From Sarcocystis neurona (Eukaryota; Apicomplexa; Conoidasida; Eucoccidiorida; Sarcocystidae): a stretch of DNA of 64,000 nucleotides. Shown piece after piece: positions 48,201-61,190 of this stretch (position 1 is the stretch's first letter; every line of letters begins with the position of its first letter). The position numbers and the translations under genes were made by a program. The DNA is taken from NCBI GenBank assembly GCA_000727475.1, contig KL647299.1:3271615-3335614 (forward strand), in the 5' to 3' direction. The notes beneath the pieces were generated by a model that was not told where the DNA came from, made no database searches, and saw only the letters and a program-made list of their open reading frames with translations.

Positions 48201-51200
48201 CTGTTGACCGGTTCGTCCTCCCGTCCTGTCCTGCTGCTGACTTTCTAAGAGAGCGCGTGCTTCTTGTCTTCCGCTGCAGCTGTTCGCTGCTGTTGCACCA
48301 GCGTCGAGTCTGTGCTCTATTGCTGCCGTCTCACTGAGGATGCGGAGCCTGAGGCTGTCTTCGTTGCGCGTGGTCTTGTTTGCGTTGTTGTGATGCAGCG
48401 ATGACCTGCTGGATAAAAAAGTCTGCGCTGTGGCCCCTGGGCCCGGTCATGCCAGAGTCCTACAAATTCTTCTCCTTCAGTAAGCATATATTCGCTTGCT
48501 CCAGCGTGGCGACATGACAGCCAGCACGCCGCCTTGGAGGACTGGAGTCTTACGTACACCCCTGCCCTGCATTTGTGTCTGCGGGTATAATCTTCTGTGG
48601 GAAGACTCCTCTGCACGAAAAGTTTCCTCTCACACAGCAATGGCGACTGTTGAAGATGCTCAGCTACTGTCGCGTCACGGCGAAAAAATTGCTGGCGACC
48701 AAGCAGAACGGAAGAGACGCCTGCAAGCATCTGCTCAAAATGAGTGTGTCCTGCTCATGATGTTGCACCTGCAGCTGCTGCTAGTGCGGATCGCAGTGCG
48801 CTCCTTCTTCTGCGTCTTTCTTTCTCGTGTACCTCTCCTTTTTCTCTGCTCCCTCCGTTTTTCTCCACCTCCTTTTGTCGAATAGTTTCTTGCTGTCCTC
48901 GCTGCTGCGCTGGGTCGTGTCGCCGTGCGAGCGTCTCTCTCGCTTGTTCGTCTCTTTTCTTCCTTCCGAACTCTGCTGCACCCTCTCACCTACGATGCGT
49001 TCACGTGTATTGTAGTGCTGACTCTGGCGGTGTATACGAAGGACGAGACCTCACAAGTGCGCACGCCCGCTGACTTTCGACTTTTTCACATCGTTCGGGG
49101 AGGCTTGTGCCTCTCTGTCTCTGGCTCGCCGCGATATTCTTGCATGAGGGAGGCCCGTTGGACTGGTGATACCGTCTGTGCGCAGTCTTTCGTTTTTAGG
49201 TCACTCTACGGCTCCCAGAATCTGTGCTGCAGATTCCGCCGGAGGGACGGTCATACCGCGATTATCCTGTCGTCGTACTCCTGCTGCGTTGGTAATGCGT
49301 GCGCAGCAGTTGTCGCTGTAGTGCACACACCCGTGTAGTCTTTCATATCTATGTAGTGAGAATGATATACAGACATACACGTATATAGCATGGTCTTGCG
49401 TAGAGTTCAGTACCACCCCCGGGGATTCCTAGATGTCGTATGTACGTATGTCTGTGCATGTGGCGGCTGCTGGAAACATAGCTGTGCACTTCGTCAAGTT
49501 TACGTCTACGAATGTGCGTGTGGGTGCTGATCTTGCTGTGAGCAGTATAAATCTTTGGACGCACGGCGTCTTCTGCACGTACGCATGTGTACATGACTCT
49601 CTGCACCTCCGCTTAGGAGACTGAGACGGAGTTCGCAGGGGATTTAGATCTGTGCGCAGTTGGCCTTTTTTTTGCATCTTCGTTGACCACACCCAGGGCC
49701 ACCGTAGCGGACGTGCAGCACTTCACTCCAGAGCCGATGGCAAAACAAAACCGCAGAGTGAAATGCTGTGACTCTGCACTTATCGAGAACCATACACAAG
49801 TTCAAGTGACGATAGTTGCTCTATATGAAAAAACGACTCGCAGCTGCCGCATTTTTGCCGTGTTAGTGGACATGTTCCTTCTCGACAAGATGTTTCTCTT
49901 TCCGTGATACCTGTACTACGTGAGGACACTATTCAAGTAATTGCAGATGCTGCGGTCTTCAGTACCCCTATGACGAGACGACATCTGTCTGCTCGTTGAA
50001 GCTGTTGCAGTTTCTGCAGGGGATGGTCTACATGAAGACCCCTCGCCCGTGTACGCACACGGTCACGCACCCATACACGCCGTTGTGTGTATACCGGATG
50101 CGCTGCATCTTGTTGGTGCTGCACTTTCTTTCTCGTCTTGCTGCAGCGGGATGGCTTCTTCTCATTTCCTGTTTCTGTCGCGTTTTTGTAAAGTGACGCT
50201 GCTAACGTGTGTGCTGATGATGCTTGGTTGGCCTCCAGGCAGGAACATGGCCTGTTTGCCTTTTGCTTCGCTTACGCTGCGTTCACGGAGCGTTCCTGTT
50301 CGGCTCATAAGGTTGCTGCTGCTCCCCTCCCTGCCGTTCGGGGTACGGCGCCGCTTGTTTGGCTGCTGTCCGCTGTGCTGTTACTCGCGTTGCTGCTGCT
50401 GTTCTTTTTTCAATACGCTGCGGCGCTTCGCTCCTTCTGTTGCTCTACGGTGCTGCTGCTCTTTTTTTGCTGCGGGGTGTTGCTTTTCTACTGCGGTGTT
50501 TCCTGCTGCGGCGCTTCCTGCGATTTCACCGCGGCTGGCCGGTGAACAGCCGTGCTCAACGCCAGCAAAGGCGCAGTCACCCTGGCGTTGAAAATTTATA
50601 ATCAGTACCTCTGCTTTATCGGGTGTCACCTCCCGGCATCGGCAAAAGTAAGTCAGAAATGCTTGGTCTTTCTGGGTGTGGATACTCGTAGATAAGAGCA
50701 CACGCCCAAATACGTATGAGTTGCACCCCTCTCCTAGGCTCCACGGAGTAGATAATACCTTTCTGCACTTCTGCCAGTATGTGTGAGGCTGTTTACAGAA
50801 ACGCAGTCTCCAGTGATCGGAAGCGTTGAACAGTTCTCGGTAGAAACACAAGAGAAGCCGCAGAGTTTGGTGAAGTATATTGCGCGAAGCGTTCGGAAGC
50901 GTCCTGAGGCTTGGCCGGGAACGTACCCGTCGGAGTGTCAATTTCCTGTGCCGCGGCCCTGGCCAAGCGCATCTCTTTTTCTCTCTGTCTCTCACTAGAT
51001 CTCTCTAGTCCTACCTCTTCTGTCTCTATGTATATGCAGATATACATGTTGAAGCAAGTGTCCACACACGCACACGCCCACGTGTACACACACACACAAC
51101 AAAAAAAAAAAAAAATGTGAAGGTGATATGTTCCTTCTCAGCCGTTCGCTTGTTGCTGGGCGAAGAAGGAACATAGACAAGAAGACCCCTACGTTTATAG

Positions 51201-54200
51201 AGAAAATGTTGTGTGCATATCCACCACCCCGGGCGCAGTCTGAAACGTACGAGGACGAAGTCGAAGTGTCTGTCGAGTGCGTCTTCAGTCATCAAGTAGG
51301 AAGTCGACGGAGAAGAATTAGTAGGAGGAGGGAAAAGGGGTTGTTGTTTATGAGGCAGGGACACCAGCGAGACTCCACGCGTCTCTAAGGGAAATGTAGC
51401 GTCCACATGGACATACATAATACAAATTATTCATCATATATATATATATATAGATGTATAGACGTGTACGTGGCCAATGTGTATACGAGTCTATGCTAAC
51501 TACACATGTATATCCACATACGTGTGTTACCTTTATATGTGCGTATGTATATATATATATATATATACCTATATTCATGTATGTGGATGAATATATATTA
51601 CTTATACATGTATGTATGTACGTGCAAGTAACAAACGTCGCCAGAGACAGACATGTGTATATGATCAATAGATATATGTGAGGGCGCAGAAACAGGTGTA
51701 ACTGGGGAACAGATGACTTTCTTCGAGAGAGTGTACGTACACGAGGGGAGGACACATCGCTGCATGTGATCCTCCAACGCCGTGGAAGAGGAGGGGAGGA
51801 GCCGAACACTTCTGCTGCTGACGTACTCCGTCGCAGCGACGACTGCTTGAGCCATCACTGTGTGCAGTGAAAAACAGATGGATGCGTGTGGGGGTAGCGT
51901 GCGCGTGTCGGGTGAAAGAATAGTGAAAAAGCAGAGTCGGCCGCCCTTGCTCCAGCGGCTGCCTGGCCCTGAGACAACACAATCCTACACGCGTTATTGT
52001 CAGTTTCATTTCATAGACGAGCTGCGGGGGTGGCCACTGCCGATGCAGACACGCGCGCCGGTATCTGAGAACACACTGTGCGGTAGACCCGTTTCTGCTA
52101 TCCCTCGCATATTTACGCACACTCACATACAGAGGACAGGGTTTTTCACTGCATGAGAAAATAGTTGCAGGTAGGTGCGCCTGCCGGCAGCTCGTCTGCG
52201 CGTGTCTCTCTGTGCTCCGCTGTTTTGAAGAAAGTTCGTTTGGGGCAGCTTCAAAGCGGTATTGTGCGTTGCTCCTGTAGCGCTTCTGGACAGCGTGTGG
52301 GCCCCCAACGAATTATTGCTCGTTCATTTCTTCCTACTGGGTTGAGTTCTGCTCTGCGGCGGTGCCTACCTGCTGCGAAGTTTGACGGCGATGCCAGCAG
52401 CAACAGCGACTATGTGTCTCGCTGCTCTGTCATATGACCAAACAGCTAGTCGTCACCCAGTGTGTTGCTGCGTCCCCTCCAGATACACGTGTGTGTATGT
52501 GTGTGTCAGCGTGTCTCTCTCTTTCTGTCGCTTTCTCTTTTTCTGTCTCGCGCGCTGTCTGTTTGCACATGTGGATTATGCGTGTAGATGGGGTGCGATG
52601 CTTTGCTGTAAGAAGAAGCGGACCGCGCATGTGGAACATCTTTGTCTCAGCCTTTGCGACTGTCTTTTTCTGCGTAGGAGCGGGCCCGGTGCAGAGCTAT
52701 CATCCAGCAGCGCACAGCGGCGATGTACAGCACCGAGAAATACGTAGACTTCACACGCGTCTTCCACCACATCATTTGGGCGGGTGATTTCAACTTCCGT
52801 TCCCAATGCTCTGCCGCAACAGCCCGTACGTTTGTCTCTGCTGCTGCGGAGGCAACAGAGAGGATCTGCGCAGTTGACATGTGTTCCTCCGTGTGCGCGA
52901 CTGGCGCACGTGTATTTCTTCTTTTACGACGTGCCCCATCTGGCCTACCCAAATCGCTGCGTGTATATATACGAAAAACCGAATTACGCCGTTGTGTGGC
53001 CGCGGGCGTATCGAGACGTTCCTCTACACACGTATAGAAGAGGGAGCGTGTATGTATACGTCTCCCGGGTGTGTATAAGTGCATTTTGAAATGCGTGAAG
53101 TCTCTCTGTCTTTGCCTCATTCCTCCGTACGTCTATTTTTGTCAATGTCGACCTGTCTTCTCTTCCTCCGTGTGCCTCTTTATCTCGGTTTCTCTCGCCT
53201 GTCCGTCTGCCTATCTCTCTCTGACGGATCTCTCCATCTTTTTATGTGTCTTTGTCTGCTTTTCTCTTTCTTTCTCCTCTCTCAGTCTGGTTTTCAATCT
53301 CTATACTCCTTTAACCTCTCTCCAAGTATGTCTCTCCTTTTTCCATTTCCCACAAGTTCTAGCTCCTCTGTGTGCACGCACGCGCTGTCCTCGACATATG
53401 CAGTGTTCTGCTCAGATCCGTACGCACATGTCTTTCTCTCTTTTGTTACTGTGACGTGTCCACCCTCGCCGCTTTCTCTCACAACTTCGCATGAAATTCC
53501 CATATGCTTCGAACATAAAAAAAAACGCTCGCTTGTGTCTCTCTACGTTCACCGACGAAAAAAGGGAGGTCTGCACTGGTCCTGCATCACACAGAAGTGA
53601 CACGCGTCTACCTGCACAACGTGGGGCGCTTCTCTATACGATATATCAACTCGCTTCCATACGTATGTTTGTTTGGATCTGCGTTCGTACGCGTATCTAT
53701 GCATATGGTTGTTCTAGTATAAATATTTGTGATATATATATATATATATGTATATGTGTGTAAATCTATGTGTGTATATCTACGTGTACGTATCTGTGAG
53801 GGGAAACGTCTATGTGCATATCTCGATAGTATATATATTATATATAGATAGATAGATATACGATGCGTTCATATATATATATATACATTATATATCTAGA
53901 GATACATGTATATGTGTGCATATATTGGTCACACTCTGTATATGTCTACGTCTATATATCTATGTGTACATTACTATATGTGTATTATACCCCTGCGGCT
54001 GCAGATTACGACTGATGCTGACGAAACTCCGTAGAAAGAGCTTGCATATTTGTTGCTGTGGCTGCTGCAGTGTCGCTCTTGAAGGAGAATCGGCTGCAGG
54101 AGCTGCTCAAGTATGACGAGTGCGCCCAGGAAGTCAGCAGGGATATGGAACTTAATGTAAGAGTTTTTCCACATGAGCCCGCATTGCTGTTACGTAAGAG

Positions 54201-57200
54201 ACGCACGTAAGAGGACGGGTTTTCGTTTTTTAAGAGAAAAATACCCTCCTTACGATAAGTGACAACGAGGTGCTACCTCGATATCTGAGCCATTGATATG
54301 CAGAGGTTCATGGATTTCTTCGCATTTCGTACGACTGGAACCGCGTGGGCGACAAACGCCACACCTAGAATTTTTCGTCTCCAATTTGTCGATTTCTGCA
54401 GCGTCTCTCCTGTTTGAAAGACCTCTCACGCGGGCCCCATTCTCGCTTTTTTTCTCCAGCAGAACTCCTCGAAACGTTCTGTGGCCGGAGTCACAGGTCG
54501 CCTTTTTCACGATGAAAATGCAGACGAAGCTGCAGGTTTCTCCTGTCTTTCTGACTCGTCACTTTGCCACCACCTGCGCAACTTGTCTGATACTTGCACT
54601 TTTTTCCGTCCTCGTCAACACACTCGCCCAAACGTGTCGGTGCATATACGCCAAGCTTTTTCCAATCGCCGAGGCTATCCTCGTTTCTTGTGAAAGTGTG
54701 CTGCTGCAACGAATTCTTCTTCCCCAGCGTTTGCAAAGATATACGAATGGAACGTGGTTTTTAGTATACTCGCGCCCCACCACTCCTTCGATCGCCAGGT
54801 GCCTGTGATTCCCGAAGGTGACTACGCGTCAAGCATTTTTTGTGCGGCTTCTCTCTTCCGTATAAAAATTCCTTTCCATCCATGTTACCCGGGCATCGAC
54901 GGCTTGTTAGACCCTTCCCTGGTTTAATCTTCTGTTCTACATGCCTCTCATGGACGTACACGTCCGTCTTTTCTCTATGCACGCGGCGGAGGGTGGTGCA
55001 TCAAGTGCGCCTGTTTTCGACTACTGTAGCGGGCAACAGCTCGTCGGCGTTTGAACTTGCGACTCTGCGTACAGCGTGTAGTGGTCTGGTTTTTCCGACG
55101 AAAAAGATAATAACACAGGGCTGTTTTGGCCGCCTCACTCGCAGCACACCTATCTTTGTAGTCCTGCGCCCCTCTTTGTAGAAATCCTTGTCTACAGCCG
55201 GTTTCCGTATGATTCAAACGTGAGGCAGTCAAGTTCTGCCACCGCTGACCACGGGCTGGCCCAGAGGACTTGAGTGAAAGAGTTCACACACTGTTTGGTC
55301 CGACTTCCTGTGAACAGCATACAGCTGGCCAGCAGTGAAGGAGAGGGTGATTCTCTCTGCTCTTTTGTTTCCCTGCAGCGCGCTCACACAAACGTCGCGT
55401 TGCTGAACAGTTTCGAGTGCAGTGGAGAAAAACGAAAAAGTCTAGTTCTCTTCCATCTTCTATAGTTTCACGTTGGTGCCGTCCATCACTCTGTGTTGGA
55501 CACTCCGTCCCAATGTCCATACAAAGACACGCGTAGGGATAAGATATAATATAGCGTCGTGTCGGCCTGAAGTTGTAAGGAGGGCGCTGCGCGTTCAGGT
55601 ACTACAGTCGTCTGTGTGCTTTCCCCCCCGCCGGAGGAGGCGTTCTGGAATGGTCTGGAGAGTGAATTGTTCTGCTGCTTTAGTCTCTTGCGGAGAAGAA
55701 CCTCTTAGCTCGGGCCTGTGCTTCTTCTTCACACTTCACTTTTTGCCGGCAGTGCCGACTACCGTGTTCGGGGTCTTCGTGCTTCCTGTTGCCTCCCTGA
55801 TGAAGAGGATGGAAAATATCCAGCTGCGAAAACGCGTTGAGTTCAGGACGTCGCATCTGTCACACATGTAGGCGTGTGCTTGCGTAAATCCAGCTGGTTA
55901 GAGATAATTATTGTTGAAGAAGTCTGTGCGTGCGTCCACGTGTGTCATCCGTCTCCACGTACATATTATGCCGTGCGTACCTATATATGTGTACATATAT
56001 ATATATATATGATAAATGCTTGGCGTTGTCAAAACGTCATGTCTGTCTACCTGCCTGTATTTATGGAATGACACTCCTGTGCAGGCAGCGACAAGAAGGA
56101 CCCCTGAAAGGGCTCTCCTATAAAGACATGTGCAACTCTACTGCCGCGCGTGGGTGTACTTACACTTTTTTGTACGTGGACGTCCCTACGTGCTTGTGAA
56201 GAATCGCTGGGCGCTGCTGCGTTCGCATCGTCTGCTGCGTTGTTCTACCTTGATGTTCTGCCTGTTCTCTTCCAGTGCTGGATAGAGCCTCCCATTCGCT
56301 TCCTTCCGACTTACAAGAAGCGCTTCTTTAGGCCGCCGCTGAACAAAGTGGAGGCCGACTGGCCAGAGCAGCAGTATGAGACGATGATGAAGAAGAAGAT
56401 ACTAGGGACGACCAAATATGTCGAACGACCCCCCTCTGTGAGTCGACGTATCTCTCCGTGGCCGTCACGCCAACCCAAATGCTGTCCACGGCACAGTTAG
56501 ACAGGCCTCCCTCTATCTTTGTCCATAATATTTGCAAACATGTTTACGACGTGCGGGTATGTTTGCGCGCGCCTCCTGTGTGTACAGTGCATGGTCCCTG
56601 AACAGGTTTAAACCTCTGTATAGAGAGAATACGTTGACGTGTGTCTCTGTGTGCTTCCAAACACACATAAGTAGTACGCATACATATATGCGTGCACACG
56701 TATTCGTGGGCGTCAGTGTGGACGTTAGCGCGTATGCGCGTGATATTTCTTCGTCTACACGGACATGTGCCAGGTGCGGTCACCTCTACCCGTGTGCACA
56801 CGCGATTGAAATTAAGCCACCAGTCTCCTTACACCCGTGTATGGGTTTGCGCGTCATATGTCCGTCTTGCGTTCGGCGCACCCCACTCCTCTGTGTGAGA
56901 TATTTTCCTTCCATGTCGAACCAATACCCGGTCTCTCCTCGAAATGTGTGTATAACGTTGGGGGGATTACGAATATTCTCATTAATCGACGACTGTGTGG
57001 CAGCCTAGCCTTTCCCATAGAGAATGCACCAGACATTACGCTGTCACGGTGATCCGTCCTGTACACAAGTGTTCACACCTTTTTGTGTGAAGGACGTGTG
57101 TTCTTATTATCTGTGGGCGCGAATACATAACGTACGCTTCATTAGATCTACGTGGGTGGTGTGTAGAGGTACACCTGCGTAGGAGACGTGTACCGGCTTA

Positions 57201-60200
57201 CATGTAGTCTCTATCCTATACATGTGGAATACGCGCGGCTTTCCGGCACAGGTTCCTCGTGGGTGTATATCCATCCCCTGCTCGATGTAAAACGAACACG
57301 CCTATGCTCCCTACACGAGCATATGTGTGAACACCAACACGAACGCACACCGCTGCACCTTTGTGTGCATCTGTAAATAGACGTCGAATTCTCGTTGTCC
57401 ACCGTGATGTGTACGTGTATGTGTGCCTGTCGACTACCGCTTCTTCACAGGTACAGATGTGTGTGTATGTATGTATATATATATATATATATATGTACAC
57501 ACCACCTGTACGCGACTTTGGCGAGGGAGCAGGAGGCCCGCGGGAAGCGATACATCCTGTCTGCGCATCTCCGTCGAGATAAGTGGATCTCTCCTTTTTG
57601 GATCGGCCGAGGGCTCAGGCAGACACACTGGCAGCGAGGTTCTGTCGTCGCGTTTCCTCGGCACGCCTTCTCTTCTCTTTTCAGCGGGAAACCGTCTCTT
57701 CCTTAGCGTGCCACCTTGGTCCTGTTGTCAATCAACTTAAGACTGCACGTGGACTCACCCTCCCACCGTCTGTGTCTCTTCTTCTCTGCGCATCTCCTAG
57801 TCGGTCGTTGCCTGGACCCAACATTATTCCTGAGGCTGCGGCTGACTCATTTGTCTCTGTATACGCATTCATATATGTATGTATATGTAAGTACGTATAT
57901 AAGTGTATATAAATATATGCACGCATATATAAATACACATGTACATACAAAGATACGTGCGCATACAGTTGTCCGAAACTAGTAGTAGGAGGTCTTCTAG
58001 CAAGTGCGCTTGTATGTCTGTGCCCCGTTCTTTCTGAAGGACTTGTGTATATGAGGACGACACGCGGATACACGTCCTCCGTCACACACGGACACACCTG
58101 CAGACAGCTTACGTGTGCTGGCGTATCACCACCCAGTCGGGTAGACTTGTGTTCACGCGCCTCCTTCGCACAGGGTTCCAGCTGTACAGACATGTTTGTT
58201 GGTATTGGTGGTAGTCGGCAGGTACTGGTGTATAGGCCTCCTCTGTGTCGGTAGCTGCAGTCGCATGCATCATCCGTTAGTCGCAGACAGCAAAAAAAGT
58301 GCTTGTGTGTGAAAAGCGCGGCCTCTTGCCTATGTGCGCGCCCGCCTTCTTCATCTTCTTTCCTTTCTTCATGTGGCGTATCTCCGCGGCGATGCCGTTA
58401 GATCTGATGGCCTAGAGAACTGCGATGCATGCAGAGCTGGACGGGACAGTGCGTCCTTAAATACACACACGTCTGAAGTGGAGGAGGGTTGTGTCTCACG
58501 CACATGCGGAGGAGAGACCGACACTTCGTGTGTACATACCGCCACATACACGCATATGTGTAAGACACAATCAACGTGTGTGTTTGTGCACCTGCGACTG
58601 CTTGCCCTCACACAATAAACTATCGTACATATGGAATGGGGGGTCACCCTGGGGTTGCGCATACACTTGTGCTTGAGAGAACGATACTTAGAATACCCAA
58701 CCACTCAGCCAGGGAAGTCGGTGCCTGTATACACGAGCATAACAAATTTTTTGTCGCCCGCGCTTTTTCGCATTGACAGATCAGTCTGTCTCGCTATGCG
58801 GTTTCTTTAGGTAGCCAGTGTGTGGGTCGCGTGGATCTCGAAGTCTTGCGGATGCGTAACTGCAATGCGTAGCGAGTCCTTGTGTGTATCTCTGTGTTTT
58901 TAGCGTCTCAGTGGGTAGGGTTATCTCTCTGCGTCTAGCGAGTGTGTTGACTGAATTTACCCTTATCAGTGGTGCGACCGCATCTTCCGTTGGTCGGCGT
59001 GTGGATTTGAAAACAACTTAACGGCGACAAGTGAAGAGTACTCAGCGGCGGAGCCAAAAGCCCAAAGTAAGGATTATATGTGTACAAATAGAGTGTCTGG
59101 TGTACCTGCCTACACAGACGTGTGCTATAAAATCCCGACTGACGGTCTCCATTGCAGTCGGTGTGCTGGTGCATACGTGCACATACACTGTCGTAGTCAG
59201 GATTCAGGTACAGTCCTTTCTAGACCACTTTACGCCAATGACGCACGTATGTATGTGTAATATATATATATGTATATACATAGAGAGAGAGAGAGAAAGA
59301 GAGAAAGAGTTACGACGCATCCAGGACTGGGGACGCCTTTGTTGTGTTCGCCCACTATACAAGAAGAGCCTTCACACAGATAGCCTTTGCACATATGTGT
59401 GTATGTGCGTATATGCATGCACGTATGTGTAGGCGTGTACGCCTACACATACATATATTCGGAGAAGAGAATGGTGTGCGTTCAGTTTACGACTCATGGT
59501 GATACGAACGTATATTGGATCGAAACATCATCATGAACAGGGTTGCGGATAGCAAAGACGGATCCAACTTACATGCAAGTACACACCACGTGCAAGTACA
59601 CGGCATGTTGTTACACACGTGATCTCTCATATACGTGTTTTTCCGCGTAGAACTAATATCCATAGGCTCCTCACTGCGCACACTATCTGCACCTATGTAT
59701 GCGTATAGAGAGAACCGCATTATATATGTATATGTATATATATATGTATATATATATATATATATATGTACATGCGTGAATGTACACAGTATTGCGTTTT
59801 GGCCGCGGCCGCCTTCCTGATTCTTATTTTCTTTTCCCAGGACGATCCGTAGACCCTGATCGCGTCGCTGCGCACGAAGATACTCTTACGGATACACGTT
59901 GTGTTTTGCATGCATCTCCTTACATTCAGCATCTGCCGGTGGCTGCGAGTCTGTGCGGCGCCGTCGCTGTTACGTGCATGCTCTTGTTTTGCACACAAAG
60001 ATTTGAAATCACTGGGATATACATGCTTTTGTGTATTTTTCCACGTGTATACATGTTCCTGTGACCTACGCACCCCAGTTCCTTCCGCACACTTGTCAAG
60101 TGAGTCCAGTGGACACGTGTTACTTGGGGGTGCTTATCAAATGTATACACGTATATTTGTTAGTACCGACGCAGCTGTGTGCGCGCAAACGTGGACTGCC

Positions 60201-61190
60201 GAGAAATAACAGTGTGGGTGCGTGGAGGTCTTTGCCTGTTCCGGCACAGCTAGTAGGCGACGAACAAAAGCATGAAGCAGTGATACGTGGTGCTGAGGGT
60301 AGCATTCTCACGTTTCGCCATATCGTTCCACGGTGTTTTGGTTCGCTGCTCTTCTTGTGACAGATACAGGCATACCTACGCGGATACAATCACACGTGCG
60401 TACGTACGTGAGCGTGCACGCATAGCTACCAGGTGCGACCGTTAGCTTCTCACACCTTTTATGTGTTACACGCTGTACACTTCGGGTACACACTCTTGCA
60501 TACACATCGTCTGATGAACGGGAAGAACGGGGACACACTGTGTTGCGGACACGTGAATAATTCTCGATAATTGCTTACGTCTGTGGATGCAGATCAGTTT
60601 TCGTGCGAACTACGCCTGTGAGACTTGCTGCTATCGAGTTTCCCTATGATCGTGGCATCTCTGTTTGTGTAGGTTGTCTTTCGCATTTTGTTTGAAAGCA
60701 GGAAGAAAAAAGAGTATTTCATTCACGTAGAAGGAGGAGGATGTATATCGGGAATTTCCTCTCAGGGTGTGCCCAGTATTTTAGTGGCTTTTTTTTTTTA
60801 GCCGGTATCTATCAACGTCGTAGTCACTATGCGTGCGTGTCAGCACACACCCGTCGATGAGATACAGTGCTTGTTGGACTGCGTGATATAGTTTTCCACA
60901 GGAGAGTGTTTACGGAAGTCTGTTCTTAGTATTGAGCTGCCGTTCTCCTCGTTTGTCCACTTTACTTTCTTCTTTCAGATTATTTCATGGCAAGTGACCA
61001 CGCACCAGTGGGCTGTGGTTTCCGGCTCTGGCCGCTCGATTCTGGGCAGAAGGGACGCGCCGTGTTTATTGAGGATTATACTGCAAAGCTCCCACCAGAC
61101 ATTTTAAAGAAGGAAGACGCGTTCACTAACTTGAAGCGTTTTTCGGCTGTCGTGCAGACCCCAACAGTTGATGCTCCCCTCCCCCTCTGA
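42253..61190 (+). CDS. Inositol-polyphosphate 5-phosphatase-type (IPPc) protein, at least 9 exons over 19 kb
   Basis: A probable Mg-dependent phosphoinositide 5-phosphatase. Exons: 42253-43076, 44291-44991, 46737-46868, 48399-48479, 52678-52825, 54071-54156, 56276-56437, 59841-59897 and 60979-61190 (TGA). Phases agree at every join except across two unresolved gaps. Motifs occur in order: KIFVGTW|N, split exactly between the first two exons; YDVYVVTLQEVV, with the metal-binding Glu; SGRGKGAW, a subfamily insertion; HHIIWAGDFNFR, the catalytic GDxN; LLKENRLQELLKYDE; EPPIRFLPTYKKRF; and FMASDHAPVGCGF, the catalytic SDH. The KGG/HLxA segment should lie in 48480-52677, with 49482-49537 a phase-compatible candidate. 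The PxWxDR-like segment should lie in 56438-59840, with a candidate near 59072-59156. Between TWN and QE sits an extra segment of about 230 residues, largely Ala/Ser/Gly-rich. The 5' end is not found, because the 42253 exon begins at an acceptor. Confidence 0.82.
44291..44991 (+). CDS. IPPc exon 2, carrying the low-complexity insertion
   Basis: This is part of the phosphatase gene, listed separately because it fixes the model. The acceptor ttacgtag is followed by G AAT, which completes the Trp codon begun as TG at 43076 and supplies the catalytic Asn (GTW|N, then TEYQEFPPDYLAALRKR). The exon then runs through an Ala/Ser/Gln/Gly-rich stretch and an acidic stretch (FDYEDEDAGEPDEDKKR). It returns to the IPPc fold with GQEPLADWLKPGYDVYVVTL and QEVV, and ends at gtaagt in phase 1. 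An ATG at 44427 within it could be mistaken for a gene start. Confidence 0.8.
45641..45713. repeat. 22-bp tandem repeat in the second mapped IPPc intron, about 3.3 units
   Basis: Units close to gcgggtgcagcaccttttac start at 45641, 45663 and 45685, with a partial fourth at 45707. The core gcgggtgcagcacctttt is identical in all three full units and only the last four bases vary. Confidence 0.93.
53095..53480. repeat. Polypyrimidine-rich block in an IPPc intron
   Basis: The plus strand is dominated by tctctctgtct/cctctttctc motifs for nearly 400 bases, with few purines. It gives long but meaningless Ser/Leu/Phe-rich frames on the plus strand and Glu/Arg/Lys-rich ones opposite. It lies between exons 52678-52825 and 54071-54156. 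Confidence 0.8.
59423..59452. repeat. Near-perfect inverted repeat with 14-bp arms
   Basis: The arm gtatgtgtaggcgt is followed by two bases (gt) and then its exact reverse complement acgcctacacatac. In RNA or single-stranded DNA this would form a stable hairpin. It lies in a long intron of the phosphatase gene and overlaps no exon. Confidence 0.9.

Larger units (their letters stand above)
43077..60978 (+). other. Microsatellite-filled introns of the IPPc gene
   Basis: Intron lengths from the joined exons are 1214, 1745, 1530, 4198 (contains unresolved coding), 1245, 2119, 3403 (contains unresolved coding) and 1081 bases. They hold TA runs (for example near 45779, 51440, 51550, 53735, 55995, 57477, 59260 and 59750), AC runs, a poly-A run near 51100-51114, and pyrimidine-dominated blocks at 48810-48990, 50320-50530 and 53095-53480. 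Short exons of 57-162 bases lie within long repeat-rich introns, so automated gene prediction would probably split this gene. Confidence 0.75.
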
